A stretch of 52,734 nt of DNA from Brevundimonas sp. AAP58 (GCF_001295975.1 NZ_LJHU01000057.1:1-52734); one strand, 5' to 3'. Shown: positions 33,566 through 41,695, numbered from the stretch's first letter. The notes: generated by a model from the letters alone, not told the origin. Made by a program: numbers and translations.

Positions 33566-34752
33566 CCCGCTTCATCCAGATGAACCGTCGCCTGCTGTTG
33601 GGCGGGCTGACCGCCGGGATTGGCCTCGCCTTCGCCGGACAGGCCGGGGCTCAGACGACCGGCGGACGGCGCAAGCTCGTCGTCATCATCGCGCGCGGCG
33701 CGATGGACGGGCTATCGGTGACCGTGCCCTATGCCGACCCCGACTACAGGGCGCTACGTGGATCGCTGGCCATCGCGGGGCCCGGACAGCCGAACGGGGC
33801 CCTGCCGCTCAGCGAAGTGTTCGGTTTGCACCCCGCGCTCACGACCCTGCATGACATGTATCGCGTGGGTCAGATGCGGTTCGCGCCGGCGGTGGCCATT
33901 CCGGTCCGGGTCCGCTCGCACTTCGATGCGCAGGACGTGCTGGAAAATGGCGGCGAGGGGCTTCGATCCCAGTCGGATGGTTGGCTGAACAGGGCTCTCC
34001 TGGCGAGCGGTGGGGCAGGGGCGCTGAAAGGACTGTCGATCGGCGCGCAAACCCCGCTGATCCTGCGCGGTTCGGCGGAGACGTCCAGCTGGGCTCCCGG
34101 AGGTCGGGTGAGGGGCGAGGACCGGATCGCGTCCCTGCTTCAGGACCTCTACGTCTCCGACCCCATGCTGGGCGCGAATCTGGCGCGGGGCCTGGAGACC
34201 GAGGCCTTGGCCATGACGATGCAGGATGGGACGGCTCCGGTGCGCCGCAACGACGTCGCCGGCATGGGACAGGCCGTGGCGCGGCTGATGACCGGCGAAG
34301 CCGGGGCGGACGTGGTCGCCTTGTCGGTCGACGGCTGGGACACCCACGCACGCCAGTTGGCCCAGATGCAGACCCGGCTGGAGGGTCTGGACGCCCTCAT
34401 CAGTGGACTGAGGACGGGGCTCGGCGAGGAATGGACCCGTACGATCCTGATCGTCGCCACCGAATTCGGCCGCACTGCGCGGACGAATGGGACGCAAGGG
34501 ACCGACCATGGCACGGCCTCCTCGCTCCTCTTGGCGGGCGGCGCGATGAAGGCCGGAGGCTCGATCGGCGACTGGCCGACCCTGGCGGCCAACCGACTCT
34601 TCGAGGACCGTGATCTGGCCCCAACGCTCGACGTCCGTTCGGTGTTCAAAGGTGTCTTGCTCGACCACCTGGGCGTGGATCGCGCGGCGCTGGACTCGAC
34701 CGTCTTTCCGGGAAGCGCGGACGAGGCACCGACATTGACCGGGCTCGTATGA
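33562..34752 (+). CDS. DUF1501 protein, Tat-exported
   Basis: This 396-residue protein begins with NRRLLLGGLTAGIGLAFAG, a twin-arginine signal peptide ending near GAQ. The mature part follows DUF1501: LVVIIARGAMDGLS, HPALTTLHDMYRVGQ, VRVRSHFDAQDVLE, VALSVDGWDTHARQ, ATEFGRTARTNGTQGTDHG. The fold is related to the alkaline-phosphatase/sulfatase superfamily, but it has no sulfatase formylglycine motif. The ATGA overlap with DUF1800 indicates coupled translation. The biological role is not established; a cell-surface or envelope function is commonly assumed. Confidence 0.88.
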   Translation: MTRFIQMNRRLLLGGLTAGIGLAFAGQAGAQTTGGRRKLVVIIARGAMDGLSVTVPYADPDYRALRGSLAIAGPGQPNGALPLSEVFGLHPALTTLHDMYRVGQMRFAPAVAIPVRVRSHFDAQDVLENGGEGLRSQSDGWLNRALLASGGAGALKGLSIGAQTPLILRGSAETSSWAPGGRVRGEDRIASLLQDLYVSDPMLGANLARGLETEALAMTMQDGTAPVRRNDVAGMGQAVARLMTGEAGADVVALSVDGWDTHARQLAQMQTRLEGLDALISGLRTGLGEEWTRTILIVATEFGRTARTNGTQGTDHGTASSLLLAGGAMKAGGSIGDWPTLAANRLFEDRDLAPTLDVRSVFKGVLLDHLGVDRAALDSTVFPGSADEAPTLTGLV

Positions 34753-34843
34753 GCCCTCCGATTGCGAAGCGCGTCGTGTGACAGCGCCTTGGCGGAGGAG
34801 TGAGGCCCGCAAGCGGGGCTAGATGGGCCAGTTCCAAGGCTCG

Positions 34844-35419
34844 CTACATGCCTCGCCCGCCGCGCCGGCACATCTCGCGCGCCCTGCCTTGCATGGTTCG
34901 ACGCATCTCGGCTTCGATCTGGGCCCTGATGGCACCCGGATCCATGCCGGCGCCGCTGACTTCCACAAGCAGTTCGGCGCGGGTCAGCGATCCATCCCGG
35001 TCGGTATCCAGCCGCCTTACGACCTCATCGAAGGTGGCCGTGAACTCGCTGCGCGAGACCCGACCATCCTGATCGTGATCGAACTGCATCCGGCCAGGCA
35101 TGCTGTACTCGGAACCCAGATATGTCCGCGACCACGCCACGAACTCGATGGCTCTGAGATAGCCGTCCGTATTCCCGTCGCTGGCGTCGAAGCTCTCTGC
35201 GGCACCGTGGCTGACTTCGGCGCGACTGACGCGCGTGTCTCGGTCGATGTCCAGACTGGTGAGGAACAGTCCTACGGGCATGGCGATCCGGGATCCGTTC
35301 AGATCCTGTAGCGTCCTCGTCGGACCATTGGATGCCAACCGGGGTGCGGACGGCTCAGGCTGACTGGCGCACGCCGACAGCGTGACCGCCGCCAGAAGCG
35401 GAAATATCTTGCGGGTCAT
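34844..35419 (-). CDS. EF-hand calcium-binding lipoprotein (four EF-hand motifs)
   Basis: This 191-residue protein starts behind AGGAGAG. A lipobox LSAC (about residue 17) predicts a lipoprotein. Four EF-hand-like loops follow: DIDRDTRVSRAE, DGNTDGYLRAIE, DHDQDGRVSRSE and DTDRDGSLTRAE. The last two are canonical; the first lacks the central Gly. The C-terminus is Arg/Met-rich. It likely binds Ca2+ in the periplasm. The GCNACA repeat that precedes the EF-hand genes further right is not seen upstream of this one. Confidence 0.82.
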   Translation of the reverse strand: MTRKIFPLLAAVTLSACASQPEPSAPRLASNGPTRTLQDLNGSRIAMPVGLFLTSLDIDRDTRVSRAEVSHGAAESFDASDGNTDGYLRAIEFVAWSRTYLGSEYSMPGRMQFDHDQDGRVSRSEFTATFDEVVRRLDTDRDGSLTRAELLVEVSGAGMDPGAIRAQIEAEMRRTMQGRAREMCRRGGRGM

Positions 35420-35470
35420 GGTCTCTCCTGAGCCGATTAAACAAGCGGGCTGTTGTGAGTGGGGTAGGGA

Positions 35471-35506
35471 GGCACCCGCGCGGCCAGGGCCGTCCGCGCG
35501 GGTGCC
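35471..35506 (-). terminator. Strong GC hairpin after the sterol-desaturase-like gene
   Basis: GGCACCCGCGCGG (35471-35483) pairs perfectly with CCGCGCGGGTGCC (35494-35506), a 13-bp stem with a 10-nt loop. It lies 8 bp beyond the stop of the minus-strand gene. No T-run follows, so it is a GC-rich terminator or an mRNA-protecting hairpin. Confidence 0.7.
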
Positions 35507-35513
35507 ACGGGCC

Positions 35514-36431
35514 TCAGGCGACGGAGGTGGTCGGGGCGACCTCGCCTGAGCCTCCCTCGTCAACCGGCGCCTCGGGGGGAGGAGCGTCGGTCGAACGTTT
35601 CATTGTCTGGGATGCGGCACCCGGGCGGCCAAACAGAGCCCTGAACACGCCGCCAATGGAATCAGCATTGCGGATGTCGTCGATCAGATTGCCCCATTCA
35701 TGAAGGGCAATGACGAAAGGGTTGTTGGACTTCAGCGGCTGCGTAAGACCGTAAACGATGGGTAGGTCGGCGCGTTCACCCTGGAAGGTGCCGAACAGCC
35801 TGTCGAAGATGATCAAGACGCCACCGAAGTTCTTGTCCAGGTAGTCCGGATTCGAGCCGTGGTGCACTCGGTGATGGGCCGGAGTGTTGAGGATCCATTC
35901 GAGCGGACCCAGCCGCCCGACGGCCTCGGTGTGTATGAAGTACTGATATTGCAGGTTCAGCGTCAGCAGGGTGGCCACCAGAAGCGGGTGGAAGCCGAGC
36001 AGCGTCATGGGCAGGAAGAACACCCAGAGGCCGGAGATGCCGCTTGTCCAGCTCAGCCGGGCTGCGGCCGGGAGCGTTAACTCGTTGGCGGAATGATGCA
36101 CGGCGTGTGAGGCCCAGAACCACCGGATCGTGTGGCTGAAGCGGTGCTGCCAATAGTAGAAGAACTCCAGCACGAAGAAGCCGACGAGCCATGTCCGCCA
36201 GTCGTCAAGCGGCCATTGCACCGGGGCCAGGGCGAACACGCCCAACATGGCGACGCCGATGACGCCGTTCATGAGGCTCTTGAACAGGAACTGGCCGATC
36301 GCCGTCCCGACCGTGCCGCCCAGCGCGCCGAGGTCGTAGCCCCGGCCGGTCCGAACGCGCCAAACATACTCGATCGCGGACAGGACGACGACGGCGACAA
36401 TGAACAAAACAGAAGGCTGAAGACTGGACAT
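35514..36431 (-). CDS. Sterol desaturase/fatty acid hydroxylase family membrane protein
   Basis: This ~305-residue membrane protein has four or five hydrophobic helices and the histidine clusters of the di-iron hydroxylase superfamily: HRFSH, HAVHH, an intermediate H in FIHTEA and HHRVHH. This family hydroxylates or desaturates lipids such as carotenoids, fatty acids or hopanoid/sterol-like compounds. The substrate here is unknown. The last ~35 residues are a Pro/Glu-rich tail. The ATG at 36431 gives a clean first helix; a start further upstream is possible. The small lipoprotein gene lies 67 bp upstream on the same strand. Confidence 0.82.
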   Translation of the reverse strand: MSSLQPSVLFIVAVVVLSAIEYVWRVRTGRGYDLGALGGTVGTAIGQFLFKSLMNGVIGVAMLGVFALAPVQWPLDDWRTWLVGFFVLEFFYYWQHRFSHTIRWFWASHAVHHSANELTLPAAARLSWTSGISGLWVFFLPMTLLGFHPLLVATLLTLNLQYQYFIHTEAVGRLGPLEWILNTPAHHRVHHGSNPDYLDKNFGGVLIIFDRLFGTFQGERADLPIVYGLTQPLKSNNPFVIALHEWGNLIDDIRNADSIGGVFRALFGRPGAASQTMKRSTDAPPPEAPVDEGGSGEVAPTTSVA

Positions 36432-36498
36432 GACAAGCTTTACGAGGATCAACGACGGACAGGGCGTTCCGCTTTGAAAGAACAGGGAAGCGCGGGCG

Positions 36499-36945
36499 TC
36501 ACTGCGCGACGGGCGAGGTGGCAGACGGGAGAGACGCGTCAGCCTCATCGTCCCACTCATAGAGCGCGGTGATCACGCAGCGCCCTCCACTGCGGGGAGG
36601 TCCAGTGAAGACCTGATCGCCGCGAGAGAGACATGACGTTCCGGGTCCACGCCGTGTGGCGATCGCCGCAAAGGCAGACTCCGGGTCACATGTCCCGGAA
36701 AGCTCCGCCATGTACCACTCGCCTCGCGCCTCGAGCAGGACGGAATTGTTTCCCAGCGGCCTCCAGCCATCGCTGCGGCCGGGGCAAATCTGGTTCATGG
36801 CTTGGCCCTGACGGGCGTTGATCTCGGCGAGCCGCAAGGCCTCCGCTTCTGACCGCGCGGCCTGCTGTTCATTGGAGGTGGCGCATGCAGCCAGAAGGCA
36901 AGCGCAGAGCGAAGCGCTCAGGCCGACTTTTGCTGTTGAGGACAT
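36499..36945 (-). CDS. Small lipoprotein, DUF6491-like
   Basis: This 148-residue protein has a lipobox LAAC at about Cys21. The mature part shows RSDGWRPLGNNSVLLEARGEWYMAELSG, CLSRGDQ and CVITALYEW, a pattern I associate with DUF6491, whose function is unknown. Several Cys could pair in the periplasm. The gene is divergent from the response regulator across a 173-bp gap that holds two candidate regulator sites, one oriented toward this gene. It may therefore belong to the two-component regulon. Confidence 0.65.
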   Translation of the reverse strand: MSSTAKVGLSASLCACLLAACATSNEQQAARSEAEALRLAEINARQGQAMNQICPGRSDGWRPLGNNSVLLEARGEWYMAELSGTCDPESAFAAIATRRGPGTSCLSRGDQVFTGPPRSGGRCVITALYEWDDEADASLPSATSPVAQ

Positions 36946-37024
36946 GGCGACGGTTCCCAGACGAGGATCATGGGAGGACCCCTAGGCGAGCGCCTTTGCC
37001 GTGATTTGCGGGCAATGACCCCGC

Positions 37025-37042
37025 TTGTCGCCAAATGTTGCA
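37025..37042 (-). promoter_or_regulatory. GCNACA direct-repeat site, oriented toward the small lipoprotein
   Basis: On the minus strand this reads TGCAACATTTGGCGACAA: GCAACA, four bases, GCGACA. It matches the site at 41215 at 15 of 18 positions. Two half-sites 10 bp apart is the arrangement of OmpR/PhoB-type regulators, and the regulator gene starts 76 bp away. Confidence 0.6.
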
Positions 37043-37056
37043 GGCCCGCCATCGGT

Positions 37057-37074
37057 GGCAATGAACCGTCACAA
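37057..37074 (+). promoter_or_regulatory. Weaker GCNACA repeat site upstream of the response regulator
   Basis: GGCAATGAACCGTCACAA keeps the outer parts of the repeat (12 of 18 matches to the site at 41215), pointing toward the response regulator. It could be the autoregulatory site. Confidence 0.4.
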
Positions 37075-37118
37075 AATCATCGTGGCGGGCCCGCGCGCCT
37101 CCCGTTAGCCTACCCGCC

Positions 37119-37844
37119 ATGGGGGCCGCCTACCGTATCCTGGTCGTCGACGATGACGCCGAAATCCTGGCGCTGCTCGAGGGCGTGCTGGGTCGCAACG
37201 GCATGTCTGCGAGGGCGGCCCGAAATGCAGAGGAGGCCGACCGGGTCCTCGAAAGCTTTCCGGCCGACCTGATTGTGCTCGATCTGATGATGGAGGGCGA
37301 GGACGGCCTGTCGTTCTGTCGTCGGCTGCGCATGCGCTCGAACGTGCCGATCATCATGCTGACCGCGCTCGCCGAGGATGTGGACCGCATCATTGGGCTG
37401 GAGATCGGGGCCGACGACTACCTGCCCAAGCCATTCAACCCGCGTGAGCTGGTCGCCCGCATCAAGTCTGTCCTGCGCAGGACCCGGGACACCAAGCCCG
37501 GGGAGGACACAGGCGACGACGCAGTCTTCGCCTTCGGTCCTTTCCGCCTGTCCCAGGCGCACATGTTGCTGGTTCGGGAGAACGGTGATCCCGTGCACCT
37601 CACATCCGGCGAGTTCGCGCTGCTCCTTGCCCTGGTGGAGCGCGCCCCCCGGGTCCTGTCACGAGATCAGCTGCTCGACCTGTCCCGGGGCGCTGTTGCC
37701 AATCCCTTCGACCGCAGCATCGACAGCCAGATCAGTCGCCTGCGGAACAAGATCGAGGCCGACCCGCGTCGCCCCGACTACATCAAGACGGTTCGCAATC
37801 TCGGCTATGCCTTCGCGGCCAAGGTGTCCAGGGTGCCAGCTTGA
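37119..37844 (+). CDS. OmpR-family response regulator
   Basis: This 241-residue protein has a receiver domain (1-120) with Asp11/Asp12, phospho-acceptor Asp55 in LIVLDLMM and Lys104 in LPKPF. A winged-helix DNA-binding domain (~135-235) follows, with LTSGEFALLLALVERAPRVLSRDQLL and the closing RRPDYIKTVRNLGYAF. It should be phosphorylated by the kinase encoded next; the ATG of the kinase overlaps this stop by one base. Candidate binding sites precede this gene and several genes downstream. The stimulus is unknown; the surrounding EF-hand and efflux genes suggest envelope or metal-ion stress. Confidence 0.92.
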   Translation: MGAAYRILVVDDDAEILALLEGVLGRNGMSARAARNAEEADRVLESFPADLIVLDLMMEGEDGLSFCRRLRMRSNVPIIMLTALAEDVDRIIGLEIGADDYLPKPFNPRELVARIKSVLRRTRDTKPGEDTGDDAVFAFGPFRLSQAHMLLVRENGDPVHLTSGEFALLLALVERAPRVLSRDQLLDLSRGAVANPFDRSIDSQISRLRNKIEADPRRPDYIKTVRNLGYAFAAKVSRVPA

Positions 37845-39217
37845 TGGTCTGGCTCCAGCGGGCCGTATCCTCCCTCGTTGTCAGGATCACGGCGCTGACC
37901 GTCGCCGCGCTCATGGCCATGTTCGCCGTCCTCTTGCTCCTTGTTCAGACATCGGTCGCGCCCGAAGCGCTTTACCCGCGGGCCTTGACGGACAATGCCG
38001 AGAGCATCGCTGAACTGGTCTGGCTCGTGGAGAACTCCCCGGAAGAGATCCAACCCTTCATCCTGTCGGCCTACGGGGGAGGCTATCGCACCGCCGCGAT
38101 CAGCGAGGACTTTGCGGACGGGCTTCAACCGCGCGCGGGAATGCGAGCAAGGCTCGCGAGCAGCCAAAGCGAAGTGGCCTCGCGCCTGACGGATCGGGAA
38201 ATCCGTTTTCAGGCGCTGGGGGTTTTAGGCCTCCAATCCCGGCTCAGGCAGGAAGGGGCCGCGCCCCTGGTCGGAACCGCTGCGCTGCAGATCGCCATCA
38301 AGCTCAAGGATGGTCGGATCGTGAATATCTGGCTCGTCCCCGCCCTGACGCTTAGTCGGCCTTCGGCGGCCCTGGTCGCGTCAGGGTTTCTCTTGGTGCT
38401 CCTGTCAGTCGCTCTCGGCCTGGCGATCGCCGCGGTCACCCTGCGTCCTATCCGCCGTCTTGAGCTGGACGCGGAGCGTGTCGAACTGGGCGATGCGGGC
38501 TCTGGCGTTTCCGAGACAGGGCCTGCTGAGTTGCGTCGGGTGTCCGCGGCGCTCAATCGGATGCGGGACCGCCTCACCGGGCTCATCCGCGAGCGGGAGC
38601 AAATGGTCGCGGCCATCGCCCATGATGTCAGGACGGGCATCACCCGGATCCGTCTGCGCATGGACGAGCGCGGGGCTGTGTCCGCGAAGGAGATCGAAGG
38701 CGATATCGCCCAGATGGAAGCCCTGATCACCGACATGCTCGCCTATGCACGCGCGCAGAGCCCTTCCGGACCCCAGGAGCTGATCCGCCTGGACAGCTTC
38801 GTCGCCGACATGTCGAACGCCGCGCCCTATCCGATCAAGCTTGTAGCCCCGTTGGACGAGGATTTCGTCATCGTCGGTGATCCGGTCGCGCTTCACCGGC
38901 TGTTCGAAAATCTGATGGAGAACGCCCGGCGCTATGGCGGCGGGAAGATCACCGTTCGGGTCATCGCGACCGAAGGCGGTCGTGAAGTTCGCATCGAGGA
39001 CGACGGCCCAGGTCTGCCTGAGGATCAGCTCGAGACCCTTTTCCAGCCGTTTCAGCGCGGGGAAAACTCGCGCAATCGCGCCACAGGTGGAACCGGTCTT
39101 GGCCTTGGCATCGCTCGCGCCATCGCCAAGGCGCATGGCGCGAGCCTGCATCTGGAGAACCGGCCCGAAGGCGGTCTCGTGGCCATCGTTCGCTTTCCAC
39201 AGGACCTGCTGACCTAG
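37844..39217 (+). CDS. Sensor histidine kinase (EnvZ-type)
   Basis: This 457-residue protein has transmembrane helices at ~15-37 and ~177-199. They enclose a ~140-residue periplasmic sensor domain with no motif I recognise. HAMP starts at LRPIRRLELDAERV (200-213). The H-box AAIAHDVRTGITRIRLRM places the phospho-accepting His at 260. The usual Pro after the H-box RT is Gly here. The ATPase has the N-box FENLMENARRYGG, DDGPGLPEDQL and GTGLGLGIARAIAKAHG. The start ATG overlaps the regulator stop (TGATG); a TTG three bases earlier is less likely. Together they form a classic two-component system. Confidence 0.92.
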   Translation: MVWLQRAVSSLVVRITALTVAALMAMFAVLLLLVQTSVAPEALYPRALTDNAESIAELVWLVENSPEEIQPFILSAYGGGYRTAAISEDFADGLQPRAGMRARLASSQSEVASRLTDREIRFQALGVLGLQSRLRQEGAAPLVGTAALQIAIKLKDGRIVNIWLVPALTLSRPSAALVASGFLLVLLSVALGLAIAAVTLRPIRRLELDAERVELGDAGSGVSETGPAELRRVSAALNRMRDRLTGLIREREQMVAAIAHDVRTGITRIRLRMDERGAVSAKEIEGDIAQMEALITDMLAYARAQSPSGPQELIRLDSFVADMSNAAPYPIKLVAPLDEDFVIVGDPVALHRLFENLMENARRYGGGKITVRVIATEGGREVRIEDDGPGLPEDQLETLFQPFQRGENSRNRATGGTGLGLGIARAIAKAHGASLHLENRPEGGLVAIVRFPQDLLT

Positions 39218-39231
39218 CTACACGGTTGGTC

Positions 39232-39249
39232 GGCAATATCTCGCGACAA
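39232..39249 (+). promoter_or_regulatory. GCNACA direct-repeat site before the EF-hand gene
   Basis: GGCAATATCTCGCGACAA matches the site at 41215 at 15 of 18 positions. Half-sites GCAATA and GCGACA are 10 bp apart. It lies 82 bp before the EF-hand start, a normal activator distance. Confidence 0.6.
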
Positions 39250-39330
39250 ACGGTTTCAGCCGCGCCAAACCGCTGCACGACGCCGCGCCTAGCCTGTCTC
39301 CATCACCACCGGATTTGAAGGAGACCGAAC

Positions 39331-39744
39331 ATGATCAAGAAGATTGAATGGCAGCCGAGCCTGTGCGCGCTGCTCGCAGGCGTCATGGCTCTGGCCTTTG
39401 CGGACACTGCCTCGGCCCAGTCGCTGGAGCAATTGCGAGAGGCAGACGCCAATGGCGACGGAAGCGTCACGTGGCAGGAAATGATGGACATGCGCGTCAG
39501 CGTCTTCGAGCGACTCGACCGCAACGGAAATGGAGTGGTGGAAAGCAGCGACAGCCCGGCCTTCGGTCCGGGACGGAGCCGCTTCGAGCAAGCCTTCAAC
39601 AGCCTGAGGGCGGCCGACGCCAACCGCGATGGACGGATCACGCGGAGCGAAATGCTCAACGCCCCGGCCCCGCTGTTCGAGAACGGCGACACCGATCGCA
39701 ACCGGGTCCTCAGCGCGAGCGAACTGGCTGCTCTGCGCCGCTAG
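39331..39744 (+). CDS. Secreted EF-hand protein (four loops)
   Basis: This 137-residue protein starts behind AAGGAG and has a signal peptide ending near ASAQ (about residue 30). EF-hand loops: DANGDGSVTWQE, DRNGNGVVESSD, DANRDGRITRSE and DTDRNRVLSASE; the first and third are canonical 12-residue Ca2+ loops. It is therefore a periplasmic or secreted calcium-binding protein. It sits just after the two-component system and carries that system's candidate site in its promoter, so it is a likely direct target. The next gene follows after 30 bp and may share the transcript. Confidence 0.85.
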   Translation: MIKKIEWQPSLCALLAGVMALAFADTASAQSLEQLREADANGDGSVTWQEMMDMRVSVFERLDRNGNGVVESSDSPAFGPGRSRFEQAFNSLRAADANRDGRITRSEMLNAPAPLFENGDTDRNRVLSASELAALRR

Positions 39745-39774
39745 GCGCGCCGGCCCATCAAGAGGCATCATCCC

Positions 39775-40320
39775 ATGACCTCCCGCAAACACACCGCCCT
39801 CACCACGATCGCAATGATCGCGTCGTGCGGTGCGCTCGGCGCCTGCGCCGTGCCCGTCACCATGCACTCTGGCGTCGCCGGATCCGTCGCTGCCGCTTCC
39901 GATGAAACCACAGGCGCAGGCCTCTACTATCCCCCGGCCTCAAGCGTGGAGACGCCAGACATCCTGCTCCAGCAGCTGCCTGGCGTCGGTCCACAACAGC
40001 GACAGTCTTTCGTCGATCAGGTGAACCTCGCCGTCGGCACACCCGGGCGATCCGTTCCCATCGTCGCGCAAGCCGTCGGCACCAATCGGGAGACACTGGT
40101 CCTCCTCTATGTCGGTGGCGAGGGTGCGATGACGCCCTATCTCGCGCGCGGCGTTCTCGCGCGTCTGACCGCTGTCACGCGTTCCGCTCCGGCCATTCAG
40201 GCGATGGGGCTCAGCAGCGAGTTCGATGCCTACAACATGGCCGCGGTGCTTGGCTTTGGGCGGATCGTCGTCACCGACGGGCGCGCCTTCGCTCATCAGG
40301 CCAATCTTCGTCAGAACTGA
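39775..40320 (+). CDS. Hypothetical lipoprotein
   Basis: This 181-residue protein has a leader ending in the lipobox LGAC (about residue 24). The mature part is Ala/Val-rich with no motif I recognise; a helical LQQLPGVGPQQRQSFVDQV stretch and a C-terminal SEFDAYNMAAVLGFGRIVVTDGRAFAHQ stand out. A DUF-type envelope protein is likely. It starts 30 bp after the EF-hand gene on the same strand, so the two may be one operon in the two-component regulon. No function can be given. Confidence 0.6.
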   Translation: MTSRKHTALTTIAMIASCGALGACAVPVTMHSGVAGSVAAASDETTGAGLYYPPASSVETPDILLQQLPGVGPQQRQSFVDQVNLAVGTPGRSVPIVAQAVGTNRETLVLLYVGGEGAMTPYLARGVLARLTAVTRSAPAIQAMGLSSEFDAYNMAAVLGFGRIVVTDGRAFAHQANLRQN

Positions 40321-40327
40321 GCACCAA

Positions 40328-40345
40328 GGCGACATTCTGCAACAA
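40328..40345 (+). promoter_or_regulatory. GCNACA direct-repeat site before the repetitive secreted protein
   Basis: GGCGACATTCTGCAACAA has half-sites GCGACA and GCAACA 10 bp apart and matches the site at 41215 at 14 of 18 positions. It overlaps a short GGCGAC/GTCGCC inverted repeat just after the upstream stop, which could be a terminator stem instead. A partial second copy follows at 40360. Confidence 0.5.
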
Positions 40346-40466
40346 AGCGTCGCCTGACCGGCAACTCCCAGCAATGGGCGCCGCCTAGACGCTAGGCCTG
40401 GTTGCGCCGGGCCAGGCGCACCCTGCACCTCCCCGTTTGACCTTCGACAAAATCAGGAGCCGACCG

Positions 40467-41141
40467 ATGAAAACACAATCTCATGTCTCAGTGCTGCTCG
40501 CGAGCATCAGCGCTCTCACCCTGCTGGTGGGGGCCGCCACCCCCGACGCCCAGGCGCAGGACAGACGCGAGGAGCGCCGTGAGGCGCGGCGCGGCGCCGA
40601 ACCCGTGACCCGATCGGATCAGGTCACAACGGGTCGTGGCGAATTTTCACGCAGGATCGAGGGGGACATCAACGCCGAGGGCGACCGGGCCTACCGCTCG
40701 CGGACCGTGACGGGTCCCGAGGGGCAGACGGCGGGGGTCCTCGGTGAGTTCAGACGCACCGAGACCGGTGCAGTCACGTCCCAAACCTTCACCGACCGTG
40801 ACGGAGACACCGCCGGCCGCTCGCTGACGCGCTCGATTGACGAAGGATCGGCCAGTCGTCAACGCGAGGCCTACAGCCGGTCTGGCGAAACCGCCTCCGG
40901 AAGCGATACGGTCACCCGCACCGACACGGGGGCCATGCGGACCAGGCAGTTCGAGACAAGCGCCGGGCGCGGCGGTGCCGTGGACTCTGAAGTCGCCCGC
41001 ACCGACGACGGCGGCAGCTTCAACCGCACTGTGACGGATGCAGACGGCAACGCGGTCGCGGCTCGCGAAACCACGGTGACCAACGACGGTGACGGCCTGA
41101 ACAAGACCACGACCGTTACAGCTCCCGACAGGGACGACTGA
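40467..41141 (+). CDS. Secreted Thr/Arg/Asp-rich repetitive protein
   Basis: This 224-residue protein starts behind AGGAG, with a signal peptide ending near AQAQ (about residue 31). The mature part has degenerate repeats of roughly 20-28 residues of the type R-TETGA-TSQ-F-D-DGDT and RTDTGAMRTRQFET, then RTDDGG-FNRTVTDADGN and TNDGDGLNKTTTV. It is very hydrophilic with no Cys after the leader. Many D-x-D/N-G turns could bind calcium, or the repeats may build a beta-rich filament. I know no family. A candidate response-regulator site lies 122 bp upstream and a hairpin follows. Confidence 0.6.
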   Translation: MKTQSHVSVLLASISALTLLVGAATPDAQAQDRREERREARRGAEPVTRSDQVTTGRGEFSRRIEGDINAEGDRAYRSRTVTGPEGQTAGVLGEFRRTETGAVTSQTFTDRDGDTAGRSLTRSIDEGSASRQREAYSRSGETASGSDTVTRTDTGAMRTRQFETSAGRGGAVDSEVARTDDGGSFNRTVTDADGNAVAARETTVTNDGDGLNKTTTVTAPDRDD

Positions 41142-41173
41142 CGTCACTCGGCCCGAGGATCGCGGGCAATCTC

Positions 41174-41201
41174 GGCCGGTCACGATCTGTCTGGACCGGC
41201 C
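41174..41201 (+). terminator. Hairpin after the repetitive protein
   Basis: GGCCGGTC (41174-41181) pairs perfectly with GACCGGCC (41194-41201) with a 12-nt loop, 33 bp after the stop. It lacks a T-run but separates this gene from the next promoter. Confidence 0.5.
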
Positions 41202-41214
41202 CCCCGACCTGGAC

Positions 41215-41232
41215 GGCAACATTTCGCCACAA
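41215..41232 (+). promoter_or_regulatory. GCNACA direct-repeat site before the EF-hand/RND operon
   Basis: GGCAACATTTCGCCACAA is the best copy: GCAACA-N4-GCCACA with a 10-bp period. It lies 114 bp before the EF-hand gene that leads the efflux operon, placing the pump under the nearby two-component system by inference. Confidence 0.6.
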
Positions 41233-41345
41233 TCCGCGACGCCGACGGCAAATCCAGCTTTGCCTTATGCGCTAGTTCACCCGTTGTGCACCAGCGAGAT
41301 GCGCGTGCGTCGACTGCGATCTTGAACCTCAGAGGAGGCTCGAAC

Positions 41346-41627
41346 ATGCCCGCCTTTCGAAAGCGTGTGCTTTTGGCTGTGCTTGGTTTCACCGTTGCCA
41401 GCGCGGCAATTGCTCAAGATCAGACCTACGAAGAGGCTCTGGCGGAGCTGAGGACCCAGTTTCGCCGCGCCGACGTCAACGGCGACGGCAAGCTCAGCCA
41501 GCAGGAGGCCAGTAACGCAGGCATGAGCCGTCTGGCCTCGAACTTTCGTCGGGTCGACACCGACCGTGACGGGTTCGTGACCCTGCCGCAACTCGAGGCA
41601 CGACTGGCTGATCAGTACGGCCGATGA
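41346..41627 (+). CDS. Small secreted EF-hand protein leading the efflux operon
   Basis: This 93-residue protein starts behind GAGGAGG and has a signal peptide ending near AIAQ (about residue 24). Two EF-hand loops: DVNGDGKLSQQE and DTDRDGFVTLPQ; the first is fully canonical. The next reading frame begins inside its stop codon (ATGA at 41624), so it is translationally linked to the efflux outer-membrane gene. An EF-hand protein as the first cistron of an RND pump operon is unusual. It may sense or buffer Ca2+ for the system. Confidence 0.82.
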   Translation: MPAFRKRVLLAVLGFTVASAAIAQDQTYEEALAELRTQFRRADVNGDGKLSQQEASNAGMSRLASNFRRVDTDRDGFVTLPQLEARLADQYGR

Positions 41628-41695
41628 GCCTGATCCGCGTCGACAATAGTCCTAGAGGCTTGCCTCGACGCGGACCTCGCGCATCCGAACAGCGG

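Noticed and set aside
33562..34752. DUF1501 protein as a third sulfatase
   Set aside because: It belongs to the broader alkaline-phosphatase-like superfamily but has no C/S-x-P-x-R formylglycine motif and pairs with DUF1800, not the sulfatases.
35420..35470. Possible GCNACA regulator site upstream of the four-EF-hand lipoprotein
   Set aside because: Only a CACAACA word is present; the 10-bp spaced partner half-site is missing.
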